Shown here: positions 28,221 through 36,348 of the stretch, one piece after another
Layout of the letters: each line of letters begins with the position of its first letter
How positions within the stretch are numbered: the first letter of the stretch is position 1
Source: Micromonospora fulviviridis
Lineage (GTDB): Bacteria > Actinomycetota > Actinomycetes > Mycobacteriales > Micromonosporaceae
Length of the DNA: 64,000 nucleotides
Direction: 5' to 3'
NCBI RefSeq assembly: GCF_014648395.1
Contig: NZ_BMRA01000003.1
Coordinates: 281,933-345,932, forward strand
Notes under the pieces: model-generated
The model's database searches: none
What the model was told of the DNA's origin: nothing
Seen by the model: the letters and a program-made list of their open reading frames with translations, nothing else
Translations under genes and position numbers: made by a program

Positions 28221-29306
28221 TCAGCCGAGCAGGCGGGCCGTGTGCCGGCCGGCGGCGGCCGCGGCCAGGAAGTAGGCGTGGTCGCCGTCGAGCCCGCGAC
28301 CCATCGTCGACAGGCCGACCGGGCTGGCCCGCAGCGCCGCGTCCAGGCCGTCTGTGGGCACGGTCACGATCCGGTGCCGCGCCGCGAGCGGGGCCAGCGC
28401 CGCCGCGACCTCGGCCGCGAGGGTCGGGTCCAGGCCGTCCGGCACGACCAGCTCCGCGGGGGCCAGGGCGACCCGGCCGTACGCGGTGAGGCTGTGGTGG
28501 GAGACGCCGCGGTGCCGGGGGCGGGGGTCGGCGTCGGAGATGCGCAGCGAGCCGACCGGCCGCCCGCCCAGGGTGGCGACCGCGTTGACCGCCTCGCCGA
28601 CGGCGACTCCGGAGAAGCCCCAGCGGGTGCCGGTGCCGAGGTTGCCGGGGCCCTGGGCGACGATCGCGACGTCGGCGCCGAGCACGTGCCGCGCGGCGAG
28701 CAGGCCGCTGTGCAGGGTGCTCGCCTCCAGGTCGCCGCCGAACGCCTGGCCCACGCTGACCGTGCCGGCGAGCCGGCCGGCGAGCCCGGCGAGGGTGCGG
28801 GAGAACCAGGCCGGCAGCGCGCCGCCGTCGGTGAGCAGGTACGCCACCCGGGCGTCCGGGGCGTCGGCGTGGACGCCGGCCAGGATCGCCGGCAGCGCCG
28901 AGTGCAGGTCGGCGGTGACCACCGGCATCCCGTCGACGGACTCCGCGGCGGCCAGCCGGGCGTGGTGCGGGGAGGCCTCCTCGTCCACGCCGAGCAGGAT
29001 CGGCTGCAGCGGGGTGTAGCGGGCCTTGACCAGGTGCCCGGCCTCGCGGGTGTCGGCGGCCTGCGGGGGGTCGGCGGGCAGCCGGTCGGGCAGGGCGACG
29101 ACCAGCGCGTACCCGCCGGTGCCGAGGCCCATCAGCAGGGCGCCGGCGTTGAGCAGCACCCGGTCGCCGGGCTCCGGGTCGCCGACCAGCGCCGGGTACG
29201 CCAGGGCGCGCATCCGGCCGCCGTCGGGCAGGTCGACGTCGAGTTCCGCGGCGCCGGTCCACCGCCGCCGTACCGCCGTGACCGTGCCGGACCGCCATCG
29301 CACCAT
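28221..29306 (-). CDS. DUF3866 family protein
   Basis: A 361-residue soluble protein. It begins with a beta-barrel-like segment (WRSGTVTAVRRRWTGAAELDVDLPDGG) and continues with Rossmann-like alpha/beta repeats (DVAIVAQGPGNLGTGTRWGFSG; RHRIVTVPTDGLDAAL). The family is actinobacterial and of unknown function; occurrence near the pafA locus is familiar. The ATG at 29306 is preferred to a GTG nine bases upstream. Confidence 0.8.
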   Translation of the reverse strand: MVRWRSGTVTAVRRRWTGAAELDVDLPDGGRMRALAYPALVGDPEPGDRVLLNAGALLMGLGTGGYALVVALPDRLPADPPQAADTREAGHLVKARYTPLQPILLGVDEEASPHHARLAAAESVDGMPVVTADLHSALPAILAGVHADAPDARVAYLLTDGGALPAWFSRTLAGLAGRLAGTVSVGQAFGGDLEASTLHSGLLAARHVLGADVAIVAQGPGNLGTGTRWGFSGVAVGEAVNAVATLGGRPVGSLRISDADPRPRHRGVSHHSLTAYGRVALAPAELVVPDGLDPTLAAEVAAALAPLAARHRIVTVPTDGLDAALRASPVGLSTMGRGLDGDHAYFLAAAAAGRHTARLLG

Positions 29307-29365
29307 GCCCGGCACGCTATCGGCCGGCGTGGCGCCGCGGTGCGGCCGGGTCGGCGGGCCGCTGG

Positions 29366-30376
29366 TCAGGCCGGCCCGCCGCCCGTCTCCTGGTCCACCG
29401 GCCGCTGGTTCTCGTCCTGCGTGGTCCGGGCCGGGCGCCCGTGGCTGCCGCTCATCGAGCGGGTCGGGTCGAGGAAGACGTACGCGATCTCCGGGAACCG
29501 GTCGGTGAGCCGCCGCTCGGCCTCGTCGGCGGCGGCCTCGATGTCGGCGCCGGTGGCGTCGTCGTTGAAGTCGACCTTGGCGGCGACCAGGATGTCCACC
29601 GGGCCGAGGAGCATGGTCATCAGGGTGTCGATCCGGTCCACCGCCGGCAGCCCGGCCAGCTCGTGCTCGATCTGCCGGTGCAGCCGCTCGGACACGGCCC
29701 GGCCGACCAGCAGCGAGATGTTGCTGCGGGCCAGGATGCCGGCGACCACCAGCAGCAGCACGCCGATGAGGATCGAGGCGACGCCGTCGTAGAGCTCGTC
29801 GCCGGTGAGGTGCGACAGCGTGAGCCCGGCGGCGGCGAGCAGCAGGCCGATCAGGGCCGCGGTGTCCTCCAGGAAGACCGCCTTGACCGTGGTGTCGGCG
29901 GTCAGCCGCAGGTAGCGGTGCGGGGTGGCCCGCCAGCGCCGGGACTCCCTGCGGACCTGCCGGACCGCCCGGGCCAGCGAGACCGACTCGATGGCGAAGG
30001 AGATCGCCAGCACGATGTACGAGGCCAGGTAGTCGCCGGTGTGCTCGTGCACGAGGATCGTGGTGACGCCGTGGGTGATGGCGAAGCCGGCGCCGACCAC
30101 GAAGGTGAACAGCGCGGCGAGGAACGCCCAGACGTAGCTCTCCTTGCCGTACCCGAAGGGGTGCCGGGTGTCGGCGGGTCGCGCCCCGCGGCGCAGCGCC
30201 AGGTAGAGCAGGACCTCGGTGGTGGTGTCGGCGACCGAGTGGGCGGCCTCGGAGAGCATCGCCGCGGAGCCGGAGATGAGGCCCGCGACCAGCTTGGCGA
30301 TCGCGATGGCGAGGTTCGCCGCGCCGGCCACCACGACCGTGCCGACGCTCTCGCTCTTGACCGCCGCCTCCGCCAT
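29366..30376 (-). CDS. Cation diffusion facilitator (CDF) family transporter
   Basis: A 336-residue CDF protein with about six membrane helices. The first metal-site motif is SEAAHSVADTTTE (His/Asp), the conserved RHPFGYGKESYVWAF loop follows, and the second site appears as FLEDTAALIG, where Glu replaces the usual His/Asp, as in ZnT9-like CDF proteins. The C-terminal ferredoxin-like domain (VDRIDTLMTMLLGPVDILVAAKVDF) is followed by a 30-residue polar tail. It probably exports a divalent metal such as Zn, Mn, Fe or Co. Transcribed divergently from pafB. Confidence 0.88.
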   Translation of the reverse strand: MAEAAVKSESVGTVVVAGAANLAIAIAKLVAGLISGSAAMLSEAAHSVADTTTEVLLYLALRRGARPADTRHPFGYGKESYVWAFLAALFTFVVGAGFAITHGVTTILVHEHTGDYLASYIVLAISFAIESVSLARAVRQVRRESRRWRATPHRYLRLTADTTVKAVFLEDTAALIGLLLAAAGLTLSHLTGDELYDGVASILIGVLLLVVAGILARSNISLLVGRAVSERLHRQIEHELAGLPAVDRIDTLMTMLLGPVDILVAAKVDFNDDATGADIEAAADEAERRLTDRFPEIAYVFLDPTRSMSGSHGRPARTTQDENQRPVDQETGGGPA

Positions 30377-30526
30377 GCGCTCACCCTATGGCCGCCGTCG
30401 GCCGGCTGCCCGGCGAGCGGCGCAGGCCCCGGGTGGTGTGGTGCGGATCGCTACCGGGCGGGACTCCCGCGCGCCGCGCCCGCGCGGGTGCGCGCCGCGG
30501 ACGTGCGGGCTGCTAGCGTTTCCCAC

Positions 30527-31525
30527 GTGTCCCGGACCCGTACCGAACGCCTGGTCAACCTGGTGATCTGCCTGCTGTCCACGCGACGGTTCCTGACCGC
30601 CGCGCAGATCGCCGCGACCGTGCCCGGCTACGAGCACGATCCGGACGACGCCAAGGACCACGAGGCGTTCCAGCGCAAGTTCGAGCGGGACAAGGCCGAG
30701 CTGCGGGAGCTCGGGGTGCCGCTGGAGACCGGCACGGCCAGCGTCTTCGACGCCGAGCCGGGCTACCGGATCGCACCCCGTGAGTACGCCCTGCCCGACA
30801 TCCCGCTCGAACCGGACGAGGCCGCCGCCGTGGGCATCGCGGCCCGGCTGTGGCAGCACGCCGGCCTGGCCGCCGCCGCCTCGTCGGGGCTGGCGAAGCT
30901 GCGCGCCGCCGGCATCGACGTCGACCCGCAGGCCACGCTGGGCCTGGAGCCGATGGTGACGGTCGACCCGGCGTTCGCGCCGCTGACCGCCGCCGCGCGG
31001 GACCGGCGCGAGGTCAACTTCGACTACCGGGTGCCCGACCGGGACGCCCCGACCCGCCGCAGGCTCCAGCCGTGGGGCGTGGTCTGCTGGCGCGGCCGCT
31101 GGTACGTGGTCGGCCACGACCTGGACCGGGCGGCGACCCGCTGCTTCCGGCTCTCCCGGGTGGTGGGCACGGTCCGGGTGACCGGCGAGCCCGGGGCGTA
31201 CGAGCCGCCCGCCGGGGTGGACCTGATCAGCCACGTGGCCCGCTGGTCCGGGCCGGTGGAGCGCACCGGCCGGGCCACCGTGCTGGTCGCTCCCGGCCGC
31301 GCCGCGGGGCTGCGCCGCTGGGCGGTGGAGACCGAGGCCGGGCCGGACGGCGACCGCCTGGTCATGCCGTACGCCGACGCCGACTTCCTGGCCGGCCAGA
31401 TCGTCGGGTACGGCCCGGACGTGCGGGTGTTGGAGCCGCCGGAGGTCCGCGAGGCGGTCATCCAGCGGTTGAAGGAGATCGCCGCCCGGCACGACGACCT
31501 GGCGGTGGCCGGGGGTGCCCGGTGA
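30527..31525 (+). CDS. pafB: WYL-domain transcriptional regulator PafB
   Basis: A 332-residue protein with an N-terminal winged HTH (ERLVNLVICLLSTRRFLTAAQIAATVPGY...FERDKAELRELG) and a WYL domain around WGVVCWRGRWYVVGHDLDR, followed by the WCX region. With PafC it activates the RecA-independent DNA-damage response in mycobacteria, probably sensing single-stranded DNA through WYL. The GTG at 30527 follows a TAGCGT hexamer. The gene overlaps pafC by GTGA. Confidence 0.95.
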   Translation: MSRTRTERLVNLVICLLSTRRFLTAAQIAATVPGYEHDPDDAKDHEAFQRKFERDKAELRELGVPLETGTASVFDAEPGYRIAPREYALPDIPLEPDEAAAVGIAARLWQHAGLAAAASSGLAKLRAAGIDVDPQATLGLEPMVTVDPAFAPLTAAARDRREVNFDYRVPDRDAPTRRRLQPWGVVCWRGRWYVVGHDLDRAATRCFRLSRVVGTVRVTGEPGAYEPPAGVDLISHVARWSGPVERTGRATVLVAPGRAAGLRRWAVETEAGPDGDRLVMPYADADFLAGQIVGYGPDVRVLEPPEVREAVIQRLKEIAARHDDLAVAGGAR

Positions 31526-32529
31526 CCCGCCCGGCGGCCCGCGGCGGCCGCGCCTCGGCGGACCGGCTGGCCCGGCTGCTGAACCTGGTGCCCTACCTGC
31601 TGGCCCGCCCCGGCATCGAGATCGCCGAGGCGGCGCACGACCTGGGGGTGACCGAGAAGCAGCTCCGCGAGGACCTGGAGCTGCTCTGGGTGTGCGGGCT
31701 GCCCGGTTACGGCCCCGGTGACCTGATCGACATGGCGTTCGACGGCGACCGGGTGACCATCACCTACGACGCCGGCATCGACCGCCCGCTCCGGCTCACC
31801 CCGGACGAGGCCCTGGCCCTGGTGGTGGCGCTGCGGATGCTCGCCGAGACGCCGGGGGTGGCCAACCGGGAGGCCGTCGAGCGGGCGCTCGCCAAGATCG
31901 AGAGCGCCGCCGGTGACCTGGCCGGCGCTCCGGTCGAGGTGCGGCTGCCCGGCGACACGGCCCGGGTCCGGGAGCTGCGCGCCGCCGTGGAGCGCGGCCG
32001 GGCGCTGCGGATCACCTACTACACGGCGGCCCGCGACGAGACCACCGAGCGCACCATCGACCCGCTGCGGATGCTGATGGTCGGCGGCCGGGCGTACGTG
32101 GAGGCGTGGTGCCGCCGGGCCGAGGCGGTCCGGCTGTTCCGGGCCGACCGGATCGACGCGGTCACCGAGCTGGCGGAGCAGGCCGTGGTGCCGCCGCAGG
32201 CCCGCCCGCACGACCTCAGCGACGGGGTGTTCCGCCCCTCGCCGGACCTGCCGCTGATCACCCTGCGGATCGGCCGGGGCGAGCGGTGGATCACCGAGTA
32301 CTACCCGTGCGAGCGGGTCGAGGCCGACGGCGAGCACTGGCTGGTGTCGTTGCGCGTCACCGACCTGGGCTGGGCCCGCCGGTTCGTGCTCGGGCTCGGG
32401 CCGGACGTGACCGTGGTCGCGCCGACCGAACTGGCCGAGCAGGTCCGCGCCCAGGCGGCCGCCGCGCTGGACGCGTACGCCACTCCGGCCGACCGCGCCG
32501 ATCCGGCGGTGGCCGCGGTCACCCAGTAG
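31522..32529 (+). CDS. pafC: WYL-domain transcriptional regulator PafC
   Basis: A 335-residue paralogue of PafB: a divergent winged HTH (RLARLLNLVPYLLARPGIEIAEAAHDLGVTEKQLREDLELLW) and a WYL domain (LRMLMVGGRAYVEAWCRRAEAVRLFRADRI). Its GTG start is embedded in the pafB stop, so the two are translationally coupled, as expected for subunits of one heterodimer. Neither Pup ligation nor the proteasome requires PafBC; the linkage is genomic. Confidence 0.95.
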   Translation: MTRPAARGGRASADRLARLLNLVPYLLARPGIEIAEAAHDLGVTEKQLREDLELLWVCGLPGYGPGDLIDMAFDGDRVTITYDAGIDRPLRLTPDEALALVVALRMLAETPGVANREAVERALAKIESAAGDLAGAPVEVRLPGDTARVRELRAAVERGRALRITYYTAARDETTERTIDPLRMLMVGGRAYVEAWCRRAEAVRLFRADRIDAVTELAEQAVVPPQARPHDLSDGVFRPSPDLPLITLRIGRGERWITEYYPCERVEADGEHWLVSLRVTDLGWARRFVLGLGPDVTVVAPTELAEQVRAQAAAALDAYATPADRADPAVAAVTQ

Positions 32530-32539
32530 GCTGACCGCC

Positions 32540-32788
32540 GTGGTGACGTGGATCGTGGTCGGGGTCGTGCTGTTCGCGCTCGTCGTGCTGGCCCTGGCGG
32601 TCCGGCCGGTGCTGGCCCGGTTGCCCCGGCTGCGCCGCACGGCGCTGGCCCTGCAACGGCGCCAGGCCGAGGCGGAGTCGCTGCGCTCCGCCGCCGAGGA
32701 GCTCCAGGCGCGGGCCGAATCGCTCCAGGAGCGGGTGGGCGTGGCGCAGGAACGGATCGCGTTGATCAAGGCCAGCCGCGGGAAGTGA
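32540..32788 (+). CDS. Small membrane-anchored coiled-coil protein
   Basis: An 82-residue protein with one N-terminal transmembrane helix (WIVVGVVLFALVVLALAV) and a ~50-residue coiled coil (RRQAEAESLRSAAEELQARAESLQERV). It lies 10 bp after pafC and upstream of tatA. No family function is known; a scaffolding role at the membrane is only a guess. Confidence 0.7.
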   Translation: MVTWIVVGVVLFALVVLALAVRPVLARLPRLRRTALALQRRQAEAESLRSAAEELQARAESLQERVGVAQERIALIKASRGK

Positions 32789-32953
32789 TCGACGGCGGTC
32801 GGTCCGCTGTTCGGTAGCTGCGCGTTCGCGGCCGGATCCGCGCACGATTGCGCCCCCGCGGGTGGTTGACGGGACACTCCGGGTTGGCCGAGACTTCACC
32901 GACCAGGCCCGCAACCGGGGGCCCGGCAGGGTGGCAACGGTCTTCGACGCACG

Positions 32954-32959
32954 TACGAT
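32954..32959 (+). promoter_or_regulatory. Candidate tatA -10 element
   Basis: TACGAT with a weak TGGCAA 16 bp upstream lies in the 215-bp non-coding gap before tatA. Nothing else distinctive is visible in that gap. Confidence 0.35.
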
Positions 32960-33003
32960 GGGCTCCGACCACCCTCACCGACACAGAGCGACTGGAGCTT
33001 CCC

Positions 33004-33303
33004 ATGGGTGCCCTCAAGCCGTGGCACATCGCCGTACTCGTGGTCGTGCTGATCCTGCTCTTCGGCGCGAAGCGGCTCCCCGACGCGGCCCGCTCGCTGG
33101 GCCGTTCGCTGCGGATCATCAAGGCCGAGACCAAGAGCCTGCACGACGACGACCGTGACCTCGCCGAGAAGGCCGACGCGCAGTCCGGCTACCAGCCGCT
33201 CCCGCCGCAGCAGGTCGCTCAGCCGCAGCAGCAGTTCGCCCCGCAGCCGCAGCAGCCGGTCGCCCCGCCGGTCGACCCGGTGCAGCGCGTCCGCGAGAAC
33301 TGA
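33004..33303 (+). CDS. tatA: Sec-independent translocase subunit TatA
   Basis: A 99-residue TatA/E protein. A short N-terminal transmembrane helix (WHIAVLVVVLILLFGAKRLPDAARSLG) with the FGxKRLP hinge precedes an amphipathic helix and a Pro/Gln-rich disordered tail (residues ~62-99). TatA oligomers form the export path for folded twin-arginine substrates. A TACGAT hexamer at 32954-32959 is a likely -10. It is 20 bp upstream of tatC. Confidence 0.95.
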   Translation: MGALKPWHIAVLVVVLILLFGAKRLPDAARSLGRSLRIIKAETKSLHDDDRDLAEKADAQSGYQPLPPQQVAQPQQQFAPQPQQPVAPPVDPVQRVREN

Positions 33304-33323
33304 TCCGAAAGGGCCCCACCACC

Positions 33324-34277
33324 GTGGCCTTCGGGTTGAAGAAGCGTGGCCCGAGCACGTTCGAGCGGGCCGCCGACGGCTCGATGACGCTCATCGAGCA
33401 CTTCCGGGAACTGCGCACCCGGCTGTTCCGCGCGTCGCTGGCGGTCGTCGTCGGCCTGGTCGTCGGCTTCTGGCTCGCCGACCCGGTGTTCCTGCTGCTG
33501 AAGCGGCCGTACTGCCGGCTGCCCGACACGACGGATGCGCTGGGCCAGTGCCAGGACCTGTTGGCGCTGGCGCCCACGACCGGGTTCGTGCTGAAGCTGA
33601 AACTCGCGCTCTGGCTCGGCCTGATCATCGGTGGGCCGGTCTGGCTCTACCAGCTCTGGGCGTTCATCGCCCCGGGTCTGCACCGGCACGAGCGCAAGTG
33701 GGCGTACGTCTTCGTCGCTATCGCCGCGCCGCTGTTCGCGGCCGGCGGGGTGCTGGCCTACCTCGTGGTCGACAAGGGCCTCGGGTTCCTGATGGAATCC
33801 GGGGTGGGCGGACTGTCGAACCAGTTCGAGGTCACCGCGTACATCGGGTTCGTCACCAACATGATCCTGCTGTTCGGGGTGGCGTTCGAGTTCCCGCTGA
33901 TCCTGCTCATGCTCAACTTCACCGGCGTGGCCAGTGCCCGCCGGCTGCTGAGTTGGTGGCGCGTGGTGATCTTCGTGTCCTTCGCGTTCGCGGCGATCGC
34001 CACGCCCGACCCGGGCCCGTTCGGCATGACGTTGCTGGCCACTGCGCTCTCCCTGCTCTACTTCGTCGCGGTCGGGGTGGCCTTCATCAACGACAAGCGG
34101 CGTGGCCGCGGCCGGGAGCTCTACTCGGACGTCGCCGACGACGAGGTGTCGCCGCTGGACCTGTCCGTCGAGCCGGTCGGGGCCGCCGGCGGGGTGGAGG
34201 CGAGCGCGCCGATCGGGGCGCCCGAGCCGGTCGCCGCCCCGGCGCCGATCGAACGCCGCTACGACGACATGACCTGA
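33324..34277 (+). CDS. tatC: Sec-independent translocase subunit TatC
   Basis: A 317-residue, six-helix TatC. The signature MTLIEHFRELRTRLFRA at the N-terminus (cytoplasmic twin-arginine binding surface with the conserved Glu) and the loop FxFAAIATPDPGPFGMTLLATAL are diagnostic. The C-terminal ~65 residues form an extended acidic/Ala-Pro tail longer than in E. coli TatC. Start GTG at 33324, 20 bp after tatA. Position after pafBC matches M. tuberculosis. Confidence 0.96.
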   Translation: MAFGLKKRGPSTFERAADGSMTLIEHFRELRTRLFRASLAVVVGLVVGFWLADPVFLLLKRPYCRLPDTTDALGQCQDLLALAPTTGFVLKLKLALWLGLIIGGPVWLYQLWAFIAPGLHRHERKWAYVFVAIAAPLFAAGGVLAYLVVDKGLGFLMESGVGGLSNQFEVTAYIGFVTNMILLFGVAFEFPLILLMLNFTGVASARRLLSWWRVVIFVSFAFAAIATPDPGPFGMTLLATALSLLYFVAVGVAFINDKRRGRGRELYSDVADDEVSPLDLSVEPVGAAGGVEASAPIGAPEPVAAPAPIERRYDDMT

Positions 34278-34306
34278 CCCGGCCAGGCCGGGCAGCACGT
34301 CACGCC

Positions 34307-34337
34307 GGACGCCGTCCCCACCCCGGGGGCGGCGTCC
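34307..34337 (+). terminator. tatC terminator
   Basis: A 13-bp stem (GGACGCCGTCCCC with GGGGGCGGCGTCC, one G-U pair) and a 5-nt loop lie 29 nt after the tatC stop. A smaller CCCGGC-CAG-GCCGGG hairpin precedes it. Confidence 0.8.
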
Positions 34338-34450
34338 GCGCGTGTCGGCGGGCGACCGGGCGGCCGGCGCACAGATCGAGGAAGTGGGCGGCGGGAGCCT
34401 CCCGGTGTCCGGGACACCGTGCGGCCCGGTGGCTCGGCATACTGGCGGCC

Positions 34451-34870
34451 ATGATCGACAACGACCGGGCGGGCCGCCCCGACCTGCCCTCGGCGCTGCG
34501 CTTCCTGACCGAACTGGTTGCCTGGGTCGCCACCCCGTGGGCGCTCGCCCCGCACTCCGTGGTGCTGGCGGTCGCCTCGGTGGTGCTGCTGATCGGCCTG
34601 CCCACCGTGTTCGCCACCCCCGGCGACAAGCGGCAGGTGATCGTGCCGGTGCCCGGGCTGGTCACCGTGGCGCTGGTGCTGCTGCAACTGGTCGCCGCGG
34701 TGCTCGCCGCCTGGGCGGCCTGGCCGGAGCCGGTCGCGGTCGTGGTGACCGTGCTGGCGGCGGCCACGGTGGTGACCGAGCTGCCCCGCTGGCGCCGGCT
34801 CGCACCGCTGGCCCGCGACGGCCACCCGGCCCGTCGACCCCCTGATCCCACCCGCCGTGGGTCCGCCTGA
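34451..34870 (+). CDS. Small multi-pass membrane protein (YrdB/DUF2568-like)
   Basis: A 139-residue protein with four predicted membrane helices (ALRFLTELVAWVATPWAL; SVVLAVASVVLLIGLPTVFA; GLVTVALVLLQLVAAVLAAWA; PVAVVVTVLAAATVV). Helix spacing and the FLTELVAW start resemble YrdB/DUF2568 proteins; function is unknown. The basic C-terminal tail after residue ~120 may be a run-on. Confidence 0.65.
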   Translation: MIDNDRAGRPDLPSALRFLTELVAWVATPWALAPHSVVLAVASVVLLIGLPTVFATPGDKRQVIVPVPGLVTVALVLLQLVAAVLAAWAAWPEPVAVVVTVLAAATVVTELPRWRRLAPLARDGHPARRPPDPTRRGSA

Positions 34871-34921
34871 ACCGGCCCGCCGTGTGCCCCGTGATCCCAC
34901 CCGCCGCGGCCGGTCGCGCCG

Positions 34922-35806
34922 TCAGGCCACCCGGCGGGCGGCGTCCGGCGGCGGGGCGGGCACGGCGTCCGGGTGCAGGATCGCCGCGATGGCCTCGGCG
35001 CCGTCGACCAGGCGTGGGCCGGCCCGCACGATCAGCCCGTCCGCGTCGAGCGCCCAGACCTCCGCGCCGGGGAACCGCGCGGCCACCCCGGCGGCCTGCG
35101 CGGCGGCCCCGTCCAGGTGGAAGCCGCACGGCGCGACGAGCACCACCTCGGGCCGGGCGGCCCGCAACGCGGCCCAGGTGGTCGGCGTGGACCGGGCCCC
35201 GGGGTGGGTCGCCACCGGCTCGCCGCCGGCGGTCTCGACCAGGTCGGGGATCCAGTGTCCGGCGCCGAACGGCGGGTCCACCCACTCCACCACGGCGACC
35301 CGCCGGCGGGTCCGGCCGGCCACCGCCGCGCGGACCGCCGCGAGCCGCCCCCGCAACGCGTCGACCAGGGCCTCCGCCCGGTCCGGCACCCGGGCCGCCG
35401 CGCCCACCGCCAGGACCGTGTCCAGGACGTCCGCCAGGGTGTACGGGTCGAGCGACAGCACCTCCGCCCGGCAGCCGAGGTGGTCGACGGCGTCCGCGAC
35501 CCGGCCCGACGGAAGAGCGCAGACCCGGCACAGGTCCTGGGTGAGGATCAGGTCCGGGTCCAGCCCGGCCAGCGCGCCGGCGTGCAGGGTGTACAGGTCC
35601 GACCCGGCGGCGAGCTGCCCCTTGACGTACGCGTCGATCTCGCCCGGGCTCATGCCCCGGGTGTCCCGGCCGCCCACCACGACCGTGGTGCCGGCCCGGT
35701 ACTCGGGCGGCACCACGCACTCGAAGGTGACCCCGACCAGCTCGTCGCCGAGCCCCAGGGCGTAGATGATCTCGGTGGCCGAGGGGAGCAGGGAGACCAG
35801 GCGCAT
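34922..35806 (-). CDS. BtuF-like cobalamin/periplasmic-binding-fold protein, apparently cytosolic
   Basis: A 294-residue protein of the class III substrate-binding fold. It begins directly with LVSLLPSATEIIYALGLGDELVGVTFEC and continues with DPDLILTQDLCRVCALPS, both typical of BtuF-like vitamin B12 or Fe-chelate binding proteins. No signal peptide or lipobox is present, unlike true transport binding proteins, and no permease or ATPase genes are adjacent, so its role may be intracellular. Ligand unknown. Confidence 0.8.
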   Translation of the reverse strand: MRLVSLLPSATEIIYALGLGDELVGVTFECVVPPEYRAGTTVVVGGRDTRGMSPGEIDAYVKGQLAAGSDLYTLHAGALAGLDPDLILTQDLCRVCALPSGRVADAVDHLGCRAEVLSLDPYTLADVLDTVLAVGAAARVPDRAEALVDALRGRLAAVRAAVAGRTRRRVAVVEWVDPPFGAGHWIPDLVETAGGEPVATHPGARSTPTTWAALRAARPEVVLVAPCGFHLDGAAAQAAGVAARFPGAEVWALDADGLIVRAGPRLVDGAEAIAAILHPDAVPAPPPDAARRVA

Positions 35807-35970
35807 CCCGCCATCCTGCCCGCCCTCCGCAGTTCACCGATCCCCAGGTCCCCGCCGGGGCCTGGAGTTAGTCTGGGGCGGCGCCCGAGGCGGTGCGGAC
35901 GCGTCCGTCGTCGCGGCCCGCCCGGCGTCGGTGCCGGCGGCGTGACGACCCTCTCCCGGGAGGCGGTGCG

Positions 35971-36348
35971 GTGTCCGATCCGATCGAGGCGTTCTTCGCG
36001 CAGCTCGCCCGGCAGGCTCCCGAGCGGCTGCTGCGCCGCACCGCCGGCATGATCCGGTTCGAGCTGGAGGAGGACGGTGCCCTCGACTTCTGGCACCTGA
36101 CCATCTCCCACGGCCGGATCGCGGTGGACCGCAGCGCGCGGGACGCCGACACGGTGATCCGGACCCGGCGCGACTTCTTCCTCCGGCTGGCCGCCGGCGA
36201 GGCCAAGCCGCTCACCGCCTGGCTGCGCAACGATCTCACCGCCGAGGGGCACTTCCGGTTCGTGGTCCTGCTGGAGCGGCTCTTCCCGGCGCCGCCCGGG
36301 GCGCGGCACCCGCGGGCCCTCACCGGTGGACGCGGGGAGCCCGGATGA
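35971..36348 (+). CDS. SCP2 sterol-binding-domain protein
   Basis: A 125-residue protein consisting almost only of an SCP2 fold (IRFELEEDGALDFWHLTISHGRIAVDRSARDADTVIRTRRDFFLRLAAGEAKPLTAWLRNDLTAEG). Such domains bind lipids or other hydrophobic ligands in a pocket. The GTG start at 35971 has CGGGAGG upstream. Its stop overlaps the ATG of the glycosidase gene (ATGA), so the two are translated together. Confidence 0.85.
   Translation: MSDPIEAFFAQLARQAPERLLRRTAGMIRFELEEDGALDFWHLTISHGRIAVDRSARDADTVIRTRRDFFLRLAAGEAKPLTAWLRNDLTAEGHFRFVVLLERLFPAPPGARHPRALTGGRGEPG

Noticed and set aside
34842..34905. Short repeated TGATCCCACCCGCCG motif around the end of the membrane protein gene
   Set aside because: Two copies of a 15-mer in GC-rich intergenic DNA; no array, symmetry or link to a mobile element.
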